Source: Hyaloraphidium curvatum
Lineage: Eukaryota > Monoblepharomycota > Hyaloraphidiomycetes > Hyaloraphidiales > Hyaloraphidiaceae
Direction of reading: 5' to 3'
Assembly: GCA_025558095.1 (NCBI GenBank)
Contig: JAIVFI010000006.1
Location: 558,001-622,000, forward strand
DNA: 64,000 bases
The notes under the pieces were generated by a model. The model worked only from the letters and a program-made list of their open reading frames with translations, was not told where the DNA came from and searched no databases. Both the position numbers and the translations under genes were made by a program. This document shows positions 21,684 through 32,072 of the stretch, piece after piece (position 1 is the stretch's first letter; each line of letters opens with the position of its first letter).

Positions 21684-22377
21684 CACCACTTCCCAAGGCC
21701 ACGATCACGCCTTCTGGAGACCTGCTGCGCCCCATCACCCTCAAGGAGCTGGAGAGGGTCTTGAAGAAGGCCCCCAACGGCAAGGCAAAGGACGAGGATG
21801 GGATCCGGCTCGAGTTCGTCAAGTACGGGACTGCAGTACTGAAGCAAGGTTGTCAACCTCCTCAACGACGTGCTCAATGGCGTCAAGATGGATGACTGGG
21901 GCCAGACACTGCTGGTGATGCTGCACAAGAAGGGGCCCAAAACGTGGCTGGCAACTACCGAGGCATCATGATCAGCATAGAGAGGACGCTGGGGAAGCTT
22001 AACAAGAAGGTCTTCTCCCTGGTCTGGAACGCTCGGCTAGCTCCCTGGGCTGAATGCAACAAGCTGCTGGAAGGCTCGCAGTTTGGATTCCGTGCACGGA
22101 GATCGACCCTTCGTTCATGCAGTGTTCCTTGCCGAGGCACTCTTCTCCTTGGCCAAGGCACGCAAGGAGAAGCTGATCATGGTGTTTGTAGATTTCACAA
22201 AGGCTTTTGACACGGTGGAGCGCCCCAGGTTATGGCAGAAGCTGGAGGAGATGGGAGTACCCAAACTGGTTGTTGACATGTTCGAGATGGCGTTCGGGCG
22301 CGTGTGGGGACAGCTCTGGGATGAAGACGGGACCAAGTCAGACTTCATCAAGTTCCTGACCGGAGTGAAGCAGGGGG
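21684..22377 (+). mobile_element. LINE reverse-transcriptase fragment
   Basis: Matches 10840-11535 nearly base for base: LKKAPNGKAKDEDGIRLEF, NYRGIMISIERTLGKLNKKV, FVDFTKAFDTVERPRLW. It carries the same two frameshifts, plus an extra 2-bp loss near 21847 and one substitution at 22319. It is cut off just after GVKQG by an LTR insertion or junction at 22378. Confidence 0.85.
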
Positions 22378-22601
22378 TGTTGGAATGGATCGTTGCTACG
22401 ATTCTGTATCAATAGGGAGTCTATTGGCGTGTGGGGATACTTGGGTACGATCGGAGGGGTCATCTAGGGACTTGTCATCACAAGGGAATGGACAATGGGT
22501 CAACGTGAAACTGTCCCTCTCCCCATCCCGTCCATCTGAGTTCTGACCCGGTTCAGACCACTGGGGCTACGTCTTCCCCACGCCCCATAGCCACTCCAAC
22601 A
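22378..22601 (+). repeat. Copia-type LTR (224 bp)
   Basis: Begins TGTTGGAATGG and ends CCACTCCAACA, giving terminal inversions TGTTGGA/TCCAACA. It differs entirely from the chromovirus LTR. It is followed directly by a sequence complementary to the anticodon region of initiator tRNA-Met (see the next entry), which identifies it as the 5' LTR of a mostly deleted copia-class element. No clear target duplication is visible. Confidence 0.7.
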
Positions 22602-22614
22602 GGTTATGAGCCCA
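22602..22614 (+). other. Primer-binding site for half initiator tRNA-Met
   Basis: GGTTATGAGCCCA starts at the first base after the LTR. It is the reverse complement of TGGGCTCATAACC, the anticodon arm of initiator tRNA-Met (anticodon CAU inside CUCAUAAC). Copia and Ty5 prime from such an internal tRNA half rather than from the tRNA 3' end. Confidence 0.65.
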
Positions 22615-22639
22615 AAGGGTGTCCAGAACACTTTTGCGC

Positions 22640-22673
22640 CCATGAGTTTGCTGCTAATTGCAAAGTTCATCGT
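22640..22673 (-). mobile_element. Short inverted LINE 3' UTR piece
   Basis: gcccatgagtttgctgctaa and the bases that follow are the reverse complement of the LINE stop-codon and 3' UTR region (about 12920-12952). It marks another rearranged junction between the copia remnant and the next LINE fragment. Confidence 0.6.
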
Positions 22674-23731
22674 AACCTCACCGTGTAAAGGTCATGTACA
22701 GGGACCAGGAGCTGAAGAGGGTTGACAGCTTCAAGCTTCTGGGGTATCAGCTGACCTCAACCGGCCGGAGCAAGGACCATGTGCATGGCAGAGAGGCCAA
22801 GATGAACGCTGCTTAGCGCTGCTTATGGGCTCTTCAGGCTCCGTGACATCAGGGAGCAGCCTGGGATGAGTCCTGAGCTCCAGCTCAAGCTCTACAACAC
22901 AAAGGTCAAGGCAGTGGGCCAATATGGGAACCCGTTCATTGTTGAGATGCCAAAGGAGGAGTACCTTGCCGGGGAAAGCACCAGGGACAAAGTGACATGC
23001 ATGGCTCTTCGTGCCGTCACTCATCTGCCCAAGTCTACCTCCCTGGCCTGTCTGTATGCGATCACTGGCCAGTACCCCCTTGCAGTTCATGACCACAAGT
23101 CGGCACTCAAGTTCCTCATGCGCATCAAAACAGCGGATCCTGCACTGTACCTACTTTACAAAGAGCTCAAGATCGAGGCACTGAAGGGGTCCTGGAACTG
23201 GGCTCTTCCTGAGGGAACTACTTGTATACTATGGCGGCGAAGATGGGAGGGAGATGTGGGAGAAGGACACTGTCTCATGGCCCAAGGAGACTGTGGAGAA
23301 TCTTGTGAAGGGCAAGTTCAGGGAGATCAATGCCCAGAGGCTCAAGGACAACGACAAACTGCACTTTTGGAGGATGTGTGACATGACCTTTGGCCACATC
23401 GGACCATCCCTGATCCGGGTGGAGAAGCACCGGAGGGATGTCCAAAAGTTGCTGTGCTCTACCCACGACCTGGAGGTGGAGACAGGCAGGCACCAAGGAC
23501 TTGAGGTGCAGCAGAGAACGTGCAAGCATGACCCTGAGCACATTGGAGACGAACAACACTTTCTGTTTCACTGTTCAGCAAATGCGGAGCGGCGCCAGAA
23601 GCTGCAGACTAGATTGGAAGCACTAGGCCGCGAGTGGAACATGGAGACCTGGCTCTGGGCTCTTAGCATCAAGGAGTTCGAGCCCACAATCAAAGCGAGG
23701 CGGCAGAAGGAGAAGGCCCTCAACTCCATTG
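22674..23731 (+). mobile_element. LINE ORF2 C-terminal fragment
   Basis: Resumes the LINE at the position matching about 11818 (ctcaccgtgtaaagg). It continues to SIA near the C terminus, including the CCHC-type finger (CKHDPEHIGDEQHFLFHC). A small local duplication (gcttagcgctgctta near 22811) and a frame break near 23205 disable it. It stops at 23731, where it joins the end of a chromovirus LTR. Confidence 0.83.
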
Positions 23732-24314
23732 CCCCTGGGTTCCTGACATAGTGAGAAGCACGTGCGAAAAGCTTGAGAAGCGCGCACAATTCAGCACCAG
23801 AAGGACCGTTCAGCAAATGGATTTGCACCCTGAGGGAGTGAGTTAGCCAACAGACAAAAGCAAAGAGGGACCGAGAAGGTCACCTGTGGACGACTGTGAA
23901 GGCACAATCGGAGCAGAAGGAGCTCGAATGATTGGCAGTCGAGGCTTGAGAGCCTAGAGAGTGTGAATAGCCACTGGATCGAGGCAAAGGCCCAGCAGAT
24001 GCCAGCTGAGCTTGACGCAGCTTTGACGCAGAAGATCAAAGCACGCTACAGTCTGGAAGTAAGCAAAGCAAACATCAGAAGCAAATTCAGCTGATGAGGG
24101 TCACTCTTGAAATTGAGGCAAGTCCTGGTGAGAAAGGGGAGGGTGTCAGGACGGGCCTTGGGAGATGGCCTAGTCATGGGTTGGTTAGGGAGAGCATATG
24201 GGGGCGGCCCAAACACCATGTACCCCACTGCTTCTCACTGTGTACATAGACATCCCGCCGCCTCAATGCTATGCAGTCCCCACTAGGGCCCAGCTGGCCC
24301 CTGGGTTCCTGACA
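23732..24314 (+). mobile_element. Internally deleted chromovirus remnant with 3' LTR
   Basis: 23732-23749 is the last 18 bp of an LTR (gcccctgggttcctgaca). About 80 bp of otherwise unseen sequence follows, likely the region just inside the 5' LTR. Sequence from about 23831 matches the non-coding tract before the 3' LTR (gagtgagttagccaacagac), then the polypurine tract, then a full LTR at 24144-24314. The whole coding region is deleted. A short indel and a few substitutions separate it from the tandem units. Confidence 0.75.
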
Positions 24315-24560
24315 CATAATCGACTTATTGTGATGCCCAACGATCGTTGCTCTGTTGGTGGCATTTGTGACGCGCCTTTGACTTTTCGCTGCGTGCCTAG
24401 TGAGTCTTTCAGCCAAGCACATAAATAAAGTGGTCGAAGAACTCCTTGAGTTCGGCATCTCCTCCGTCCTTTGATTCGGCATCTACGTCGTCCTTGCCTT
24501 GCAAAACAGCGATGCATTCGGACGCGGATGCGAGGGAGGTGGATCCTTCATCGGGCAGGG
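24315..24560 (-). pseudogene. Inverted, diverged fragment of the MEI4-like gene
   Basis: On the minus strand this reads [20 protein letters not shown], then (after a small insertion) [20 protein letters not shown], closely matching residues about 162-210 of the ORF at 8405-9685. Substitutions, a 4-bp insertion (ataa, near 24422) and deletions break the frame. It starts immediately after the LTR at 24314, so the parent gene and its inverted relic bracket the retroelement cluster. Confidence 0.7.
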
Positions 24561-24824
24561 CGCTGCTGCGGTTGGCGCAGGGGACGCTGCGCCGGAGGCG
24601 GAAGGAGCCACAGGGGGATCTGCTGGCAACCGTCATGGCGAACCGTCAGGAGCTGGCTGCATGAGATCCCGTTGCTCTTCGTGTGGTATAGCCAGATACA
24701 TCAGGCTGCATTATACCATATTGATGCCATTTCCGTTCATTGGTGCGCAGAGCAAGCCAGCTGCTTTCTCAAGGACTAGGAGTTGTGAGACAATGCGACT
24801 TGCGGTCATCGATTCAAAAGCAAG

Positions 24825-25004
24825 TGTTGTGTCAGGAACCCAGGGGCCAGCTGGGCCCTAGTGGGGACTGCATAGCATCGAGGCGGCAGGATGTCTATGT
24901 ACACAGTGAGAAGCAGTGGGGTACATGGTGTTTGGGCCGCCCCCATATGCCCTAACCAACCCATGACTAGGCCATCTCCCAAGGCCCGTCCTGATGACAT
25001 GTTG
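24825..25004 (-). repeat. Solo chromovirus LTR with target-site duplication
   Basis: 24830-24999 is the 170-bp chromovirus LTR in reverse orientation, beginning TGTCAGGAACCC and ending with TGACA after a small change in the terminus. It is flanked by direct 5-bp repeats TGTTG (24825-24829 and 25000-25004). That is a proper 5-bp target duplication and a record of insertion followed by LTR-LTR recombination. It lies 45 bp beyond the securin-like stop codon. Confidence 0.8.
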
Positions 25005-25048
25005 TTGCACAAGTACTGCTCTGAAAGTGTCATTTATTCTCATCATCA

Positions 25049-26259
25049 TCATTCTACGGGGAACAAAGTGGAGAAGTCAAACAGGTCATGGCAGGGTGGG
25101 GGTATCTCAAGAGAATCCTGCAAGTCCAACACGTTTTGGAGAAGGTCTTGCAGTCCATCTGGAACACGAACGGCCATCTCAGCCAGGCACCGTTTGCAAG
25201 CACCAGCAAGGCAACCCACCGTCGGAAGACGGCCGTGTGAAGTAGTCCCAGTTGTCTGCTTCAGGATCCTCCGGGCAAGCAAACGGATCGGTGACCCTGC
25301 AGAGCTTGTATGCAGCAGGGTCGACGATGATTGGCATTTGCTGCCTCAGAGCGTACTTGAGACCTTCAAGGTCAATCTCTGGGAGTGGCGGGATGTCCTG
25401 TAGCTCGTCTGGAGGAACGTTGGCGTGCAGCAGGACGGGAAAGAAAGCACTAGCTCACCGTACTCTCGCTTGGGGGGGCAGTACTCTATCTCGACATCCT
25501 CCTCGTCCTCGGTGGGTGTTGCAACGGTCTCCGCCACAGGATTCTGCGCTTGCTCCAACGAAGCTCGCTTCCTCAAGCGCTTAGCTCCACTGTCGGGTCG
25601 ATTCTGCAGTGGGTTGGAATCCCTCGACACCGGATGAGCTTGAAGGCGCGTGACGTCCGGAGAGACAAAGTCCTTCGAAAGCTGCTTCGGCGCCAGAGAG
25701 CCCTGGGCCGCCGCCAAATCGGCGGTCGCGGTGTCGTGCAACGGTAGAAAGGCCTTCTTCGCCGTCCCTGGTGTGCGCGTTGGCATGAAACGGCGACCCG
25801 ACGTCGAGTTGAGCGCAGGGGACTTCGGCTGCCCAACACGCCCGTTGTTTGTCGTCGAGACAACGGGTCTTTGTGCCAGCGGTGCCACTTTCCCTCCGCC
25901 TTTCGTCGGGCTCTGTTGCCTCTGCTTCACAACCTCCTTTGGAACGAGCTTGCCTTTCGGGTCCACGGCACTGGGCTTCCCGGCAACACCTAGCGCAAGC
26001 GAGTCAAGGCGGCGAATCAAATGCGGGACAAGCGAGTGAACGCACGGTCGCGAATGGCAGGCACGTTGGGCGGCCCATGAGCTTTGAGGGGAGCCCTGCC
26101 CGATGCCACGTCCCCCTTGCCGGTCTCGGGTTTCAAAGCATTGCCGCTCTTGGCCAGCCGCTTTGCTCCAGTAGCGCCGGCCTTTGTCGCGAGCACGTTC
26201 TCTTTGTCCACGAAGGGCACGGTGGGACGGACCGCGTGCCGCGGGGCCAGTGAGGCCAT
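25049..26259 (-). CDS. Securin-like protein (candidate separase inhibitor)
   Basis: ATG at 26259. The N terminus contains VPFVDKENVLATKAG, a KEN box preceded by VDKEN as in animal securins, then RAPLKAHGPPN, a possible RxxL destruction box. The middle is basic, Ser/Thr/Pro-rich and low in order. Near the end is DVEIEYCPPKREY, which fits the EIExxPP separase pseudosubstrate motif of securins. An intron (GTGAGC at about 25456 to CCTCCAG at about 25408) leads to DELQDIPPLPEIDLEG and an acidic C-terminal region ending FDFSTLFPVE-stop. Small size, disorder, KEN plus D-box, and the EIExxPP motif together suggest securin, whose sequence is otherwise poorly conserved. An intron near 26010 joins the two main exons. 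Alternative: another APC/C substrate. Confidence 0.45.
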
Positions 26260-26563
26260 GTTTCCTGCGGTGCGGGGACGCTGCCCCGGCGGGCTTTGCC
26301 GCCTCGATGACCGAGAGCGCTCTCTGCGCCGGTTGCGATGGTTCTAGGGCGACTGCGGCGTCCGCGTTGTGGGCTCTGTGTTCGAGCTTTGAAACGTCCG
26401 GCCGGTGCCGCCGGGCTGGCCGCCGGGTTGGCCGGCGGACAGGCGGACATCGTCAAACTCGGCCTCGCCCCCGAATCTTTCCCACACGGGGCCTACCTCG
26501 TCCGTCCTCCGTTCCCGGCAACACCTCTATATCATCGGTCTATCATGAAAACACAACGCTGCG
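26260..26563. other. Intergenic region upstream of the securin-like gene
   Basis: About 300 bp between the securin-like start and the lipoyl synthase stop, both genes on the minus strand. It presumably holds the securin-like promoter and the lipoyl synthase 3' UTR. Open frames crossing it are antisense shadows. No repeat or RNA gene seen. Confidence 0.4.
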
Positions 26564-28082
26564 TCACGCGCCGCCAGCCGCGGCCTTTGCCTGCCGTTCC
26601 TCCGCCATTGCCTTGATGAAGAACTCACCAGCCTTGTACGACGACCTGCAAGCCACAATCAACGATGCTCAACGACTCCACGCGAACCAGCGCTCACCTG
26701 ACCAAGGGACCCGACGCGACGTAGCGGAAACCCAGGCTCTTGGCGACTTCCGCCCAGTGGTCGAACTTCGACGGATGGACGTACTCTTGCACCTTGAGGT
26801 GGCCCTTTGTCGGCCGCATGTACTGTCCGAACGTCACCACGTCGACATCGATGCGCCTCAAGTCTGCGGGCTGCTCAGGAAACAGCGTTACGGCTCGAAA
26901 ACGGAAAACCCACCTTCGAGCGTGGCCTGCACCTCCGCATCGTGCTCTCCGAGACCAAGCATCACGCTCGTCTTGGTAATCAGGCTCGGCACCGCTTCTT
27001 TTGCGTGCTCCAGCACCCTCAAGGATTGCCGGTACTTTGCTCTCCGGTCTCGGACGTGGGGCGTGAGGCGTTCCACGGTTTCCAAGTTGTGGGCGTAGAC
27101 GTCCAGACCAGAGCGGGCCACCCGCTCCACACCCGCGAGATCCCCTTGAAAATCCCCCGTCAGGCACTCGACTGCAATGCTGGGAGCCCTGGAAAGCGGC
27201 CGACGGTTAACGGCGTCGATATCGGAGATCGCATCAACGCACTTCTCCTTGATCAGCTCCACCGTTCGAGCAAAGTGGTTCGCTCCGCTGTCCGCGAGGT
27301 CTGCAAACAGGATTGCTTAGCCGCAGTTTGACATGTTTCGCACGCGCCCAACGAACCGTCGCGGTCGACCGAGGTCAAAACCACGTAGCCCAAACCCCAC
27401 CGCGAAATGGCTTCCGCCGTCTTCTCGGGTTCCATGGGATCCAGCGGGGCGGGTTTCCGGTTTGTCTTCACGGAACAGAACCTGCAGCCCCGGGTACACT
27501 CATCGCCCATCAGCTGAACGGGGTTGCGGGAAGCGCGGGGCAAGCGAGAGAGCATGAGCGACTCTGCATTCCAGCAGCAGTATCCATCCTCCCACCATGA
27601 TGGTGGCGGTTGCGGTCTTGGACTCGCCGCCGCCCCAGCATTCGCCGATGTTGGGGCACCTCGCTTCCTCACAGACGGTGTGGAGGCCCAAGCCCCGCAG
27701 ATCCCGCTTGATCCTTTTGTAGTCTTCTCCCACGGGGATCTCCGTCTTGAGCCATTCGGGTAGCCTCACATGACTGGCGGTCTGGTCGTGAGCCGTTCAA
27801 GGCGCCTGGCTCGCTCGCGGCGACCCACTTTCGCCGTCGCAACTCCCCGGGGCTCAGCTTCTCCCTCGCAGCCTTGGGAGTCACCTCTCCCCCGACGAAA
27901 TCGTCCAGCGTGGGCTCGGCGCCGGTCTTGAGGCGCGCCGACAGGTCCGCCAGCCGGCTCCCCGAGCTGGTCGCCTGCGTCCGACGTGCGGCCGCCGTCC
28001 TCACGGCCGCGCACGCGGTCGGCGCAGACGCATCGCAGATAGGCAGGGCGCGGCGCGAGGCCGGCAGCCTGAGGCACCGCAT
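26564..28082 (-). CDS. LIAS: Lipoyl synthase, mitochondrial (radical SAM)
   Basis: Inserts two sulfurs into octanoyl groups on lipoate-dependent enzymes. ATG at 28082 opens an Arg/Ala-rich mitochondrial presequence. Then [20 protein letters not shown] and the auxiliary-cluster motif [13 protein letters not shown] follow (about 27630-27700). The radical SAM motif [12 protein letters not shown] is at about 27480. [52 protein letters not shown] and [17 protein letters not shown] come next. A last exon after an acceptor near 26670 gives [18 protein letters not shown], including the conserved RSSYKAGE serine ligand. The stop is TGA at 26564-26566. At least five short introns. It diverges from TAF1 with 97 bp between starts. 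Confidence 0.94.
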
Positions 28083-28179
28083 GGGAGTGGCGGAGATCGG
28101 AACTTGCCCCTTGTTGAGACGCGTGAGCTAGAGTGTGCGAGAGTTGGCGCACCACACCTCCCGCCGGTGACGCGGTGCG
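28083..28179. promoter_or_regulatory. Bidirectional promoter between LIAS and TAF1
   Basis: 97 bp between divergent start codons. Inferred from geometry; no recognisable core element. Confidence 0.4.
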
Positions 28180-31155
28180 ATGGCGCGGGCGGACGCGGCG
28201 GCGGGCGCGTCGCCGTCGCTGCACGATCTGACGCGGCCGCCGGACTTTGCGCGCGTGTCGCGGCCGTCGCGGAAGCCGACCGCGCGCAAACGCGGCCGCG
28301 CAGACGCGGCGTACGCGCTGGGCCGCGACTCGGCGGCTGACCTCGACGAGGACGCCGGCGCCTCGACCGCTTCCGAGGGGGCTTCCGACTCGCCGCGGGA
28401 GGCGTCGGGCCGAGAGGAGGAGAGCGAGGTCCGCGTCGGCGGGCGGGCGGCGTCGTTCGCTCTGCCGGCGGCAAAGGTGCTCTTCGAGGACTGGGAGGAT
28501 CGTATCGCGTGGGATGGGCCGCGGCGGGAACCGGCGCGGCCCGGCCGGAGGAAGGTGCCGCCGTCGGACTCGATGCCGGACTGGACCGGGGCCATTCTTT
28601 GGGACCTCCCCGCGCCCGGAGCCGGAGTGCCCGCCGCTCGCCCACTGCTCGCTTTCGGATCGTCGTTCAAGCTTCCCTCTGGGAGCTCAAACCCATTCAA
28701 CGTCTCCAACGACAAGTACTACGAGGTCCACGAGAAGAGCAAGAACATCCGTCGCCTCGCCTTCACCCACGCGGTGCTGCAGCACTCCATGCCGGCATTG
28801 AAGCTGCAGCATCCCTTTTACCGGACGGCGCTCACCGTGGACAGTTTGCGCCACTTCCACCGCCCCATGCTCCGGCGTCCTGCCGAGGACATTGTGCTTG
28901 CGCCCCTGCGGCCGCCAAAGAAGCGCAAGGGAGAGGCCGGCTTCGGGGCCCCGAAGAACCTACGAGACTTGTCGCTCAGGGACACGGAGCCTTTCCTTCT
29001 GCTCGAGTACTCCGAGGAGCATCCTCCCATGCTGTCGAACATCGGCATGGGTGCTCTGATCCAGAACTACTACCGGCGTCGCGACCCGCGGGACACCCAC
29101 GTCCCCGAAGTACGTTGGCTCTGTTTGTTTGCTCCGCGTGCCGTGCTCATGCCATCGCGCTCAGCTCGCCGATGGCGAGCCGCAGGTCGTGGAGCCCGAA
29201 ACCAGGGCTTCCTCCTTGGAAGAAGGATCCCTGCCCTTCTTTCTTGCCAACGTGGAACCCGGAAGCACTGTGCAGGGCTTCAGCACCAACATGTTCCGTG
29301 CCCCGATATTCCAGCATGCCCCGAAGAGCTCGGACTTCCTCGTCGTTCGGTGTGTGTCTTTGCGCGCTTTCTGCCTCACGCTTTGCCTAATGCCACCTGC
29401 GCTTCCAGTCATCCGGCTAAAGAGGGCGGCGTCAACTACTTTGCCCGGCCAATCGACACCGTCTATGTGGCCGGTCAGGAGATGCCGCGGATGGAGGTTC
29501 CCAAACCTTCGTCTCGCAGAGTCACGAACATGCTAAAGGCCCGGATGATGGTAGATGCGTACCGCATGATCAAGGCGAGTGAGAACAGGGGCGAGCTCGA
29601 TCTCAGCAAGCTGTACAAGGAGTACCCGGAGTTTCCGCCGCTGCACATTAGGCAGAAGCTCAAGGTTCGCCTCGTCGTGGAGGCGCATTTTGTCCTTCCT
29701 GACCTTGATGAGCACAGGAGCTAGCCCAGTTCCAGAGGAAAAGCAGCCACACGACCATGTGGCGGCTTGCACCCGGGGCCCAGCTCCAGTCCGAGGCATG
29801 GATTCAAAAACAAGTCTCGCCCGAAGACGTGAGGCGCTAGCCTAGCTTGACTGCTCCTTGCGAGGCACTTATCCCGCCTGTTCCAGGTTTGCACGATCCA
29901 AAGCATGCTGTCGGCCGCGCAACGTTTGATCGACGGTGGCCGTCAAATCTCGGACGTCATGGGAGACGATGCCGGCGAGGATGTGGACGTGATGCGCGAC
30001 ATGGAGGAGGACCTGGCGCCGTGGAATACGACAAAAAACTTCCTTATGGCCGTCCAAGGGAAAAACATGATCAAGGTTTATGGCGACGGAGAACCGACTG
30101 GACGGGGAGAAGCTCTGAACATGCTCAAATTCCCCAAGGAGGGAACGGTAAGGGAGCTCCGCGTTTTGCTTGTGGGGTTATTCAGACGGCACCGTCTCCA
30201 GTTTCTGCGGGAGGAAGATGCCAGGAGAGGCAAGCAGGGCGAACCATTTCGCTCTAGCCTCTTGGAGCAGAAGAACGCCTTCAGGCACGAGGTGGGTGAT
30301 GCTCGTCGGCACCATGGACGCTCCGAACCAATCTGTGCCGGCCGCAGATCCAGCGTGTGTTCAACCTTCAGAACCGCGCACTCAACAACAAGGAGGAGCT
30401 GCCTGACGAGTTCGTCTCACGCGCGCGTTTCCAGCGGGCACGAACTAATGGTTGCCACCAACAGTGCGGTCAAAGATGAGCCGGTCCTTTCACCCTACGC
30501 CGAATCCGCGGCGAGTCGACGGGTGTCGGTGCATGCTCCTCGAGTCGGATCGCCCGTTCTGTCTCCTCCATATCCCCGAGCCGCGTCGCCCGCTCCCATG
30601 TCGCCGCCGCATTCTCCCGGGAGTCCTTCGGTGTACTCGGAAGCATTCTCGGACGAAGAAGACGCGCAATCGGTCGCCGACAGCGCTTTTTCGCAAGGAG
30701 CACAGGCTGGCCCTCGGAACCTGATGATCTTCCGAAAGGTTGGGAATTTGGCTCCCACTCCCGGTGTCGAGTCTGATTCTAGACGGCAGATCCGGTCCGA
30801 AACTGGGGCGGTCGTCACCGAGATCGAGCTGGTGGATGATCCACGGGTGGCCAAGGAGTACCTCCGGAGTCGCCGCAAGATCGACCGCAGCGGCATGGAT
30901 GACAAGCAGCGCCAAGAGGCGACCGACGAACAACTCCTCATCCTGCACAAGAAGTCGTCGCGCCGAAACATGGTCTGCTCGGTCTGCAAGCAGTTTGGGC
31001 ACATGCGGTCGTCGCTCAAGTGCCCCATGAGGCAAGCACGCGGCCAGATGCCCGCGGTGCAGCAGCAACCACCGCCCCAAGAGAGCAAACCGGTGCAGAA
31101 GCTCGTGCTCAAGGGGCCAATCATGGCACCGAAGCGCAAATTCGAGGAGCTGTAA
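28180..31155 (+). CDS. TAF1: TFIID subunit TAF1, lacking bromodomains
   Basis: Largest TFIID scaffold subunit. ATG at 28180. Acidic/Ser-rich start, then FEDWEDRIAWDG and SSNPFNVSNDKYYEV. The DUF3591 core follows: LTVDSLRHFHRPMLRRP, LSLRDTEPFLLLEYSEEHPP, LSNIGMGALIQNYYRRRDP, VNYFARPIDTVYVAGQEMPR, KLYKEYPEFPPLHIRQKLKV, then after an acceptor near 29750 MWRLAPGAQLQSEAWIQKQV and, later, LAPWNTTKNFLMAVQGK. Near the C terminus is VTEIELVDDPRVAKEYLRSR, then the TAF1 zinc knuckle CSVCKQFGHMRSSLKCP (about 30976-31026). The protein stops about 40 residues later, so there is no bromodomain, as in budding yeast TAF1 and unlike animals and plants. About seven introns; the edges near 29120-29330 and 30160-30460 are approximate. 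Confidence 0.9.
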
Positions 31156-31166
31156 ACCGCGGTCGA

Positions 31167-32045
31167 TCACGTGGCGAACCGGGCTTTCTTCCGCTGCAAT
31201 TCCGGATGGAAGGCGCTGCTGTAGCCCGCCGTTCGTTCATCGTCTAAAGTGACCGCCCGTGTCTTTTGTCCTCCGAGTCCAAGGGCTCGGATGCGGTCCT
31301 GCTCTGCCTTCTCCCGCCTGAGGCGCTCTTCCCGAAGACGGGCAAGAGTATCTGCCTGTGATTCACTGGCTGCCGGGGGCGGCGGCGCACGGTGATCTGC
31401 ACGACTCTTGGCGGAGTTGGGCTCCTTGCGCCTCGCCTTCTCCATGACGGAGACTGGGTCCTCGAGGTTGGACGATCGCCTCTTCGACCCCTTGGTCACC
31501 TCAACGATCTCCTCCCGAGATGCCTTGTCCCGAGATTTGGAGTACCAAGGCAGCGGCTCTGGAGCGCCAAACGAATCAGCATCGCAACGGGAACCGCACT
31601 GGCGGCCGAACCTCGAGTTAGGTACGTTGTCGTCTTCCTGTCGGCAGCCTCTCGTGCCTTCCGGTCCTCCTCCTCCCGCTCCGCGTTCTTGAGCCCACCA
31701 CTAGTCGCCCCGCTTTCCATTCCGGCCCAGAAGTTGATGTGGCCACCTGAGTAGATGGTCGTCCCGCTGGTTGCAGCCTGGTGCGGTCCCTTCTGCTCTT
31801 CAGTCCCTCGGTCCTGACCATCTTTCGATTTGATCCGCAAGGCAGCAAGACGCCGCTCCTTCTCCTGCAAGTGAAACTTGTGTCACCGCTGAGCTGGGCT
31901 GCGCAACCGCCGGGCAACGCACGGCAATGAGCGCCCTCTCCCGCTCGCGCTCCTCCTGCTCCGCAAGTTCCTGCTCATCCCTGCGAACCCGCTCCCTGTT
32001 CTTGTCGTTGTAGACGTGCCACGATTTGTGCTTCAGGATATTCAT
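31167..32045 (-). CDS. LENG1: LENG1-like CIR_N-domain nuclear protein
   Basis: ATG at 32045 gives MNILKHKSWHVYNDKNRERV, the Cir_N domain typical of LENG1 (leukocyte receptor cluster member 1) and related splicing-associated proteins. A highly charged helical region follows (RRDEQELAEQEERERERAL). After an intron near 31870-31920 come ERRLAALRIKSKDG and GGHINFWAGMESG, and after another near 31500-31620 MEKARRKEPNSAKSRADHRA and a C terminus rich in Arg/Glu ending KKARFAT. About 290 residues are expected. Molecular function is poorly known in any organism. Its 5' flank is interrupted by a hAT transposon whose target duplication starts 20 nt upstream of the ATG. Confidence 0.8.
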
Positions 32046-32072
32046 CCCTCCAGGGGGGGAGGAGAGGACGGG

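Noticed and set aside
22378-22601. Another copy of the chromovirus LTR
   Set aside because: Termini (TGTTGGA/TCCAACA), internal sequence and the half-tRNA primer site all differ from the TGTCAGGA LTR.
24480-24829. A separate gene between the relic and the solo LTR
   Set aside because: Short frames only, no conserved motif; most likely decayed flank of the duplicated MEI4-like segment.
9757-24999. A single autonomous LTR retrotransposon with nested LINE
   Set aside because: No gag, protease or RT of the chromovirus is present, and the LTR order and LINE tails show several independent truncated pieces plus tandem duplication.
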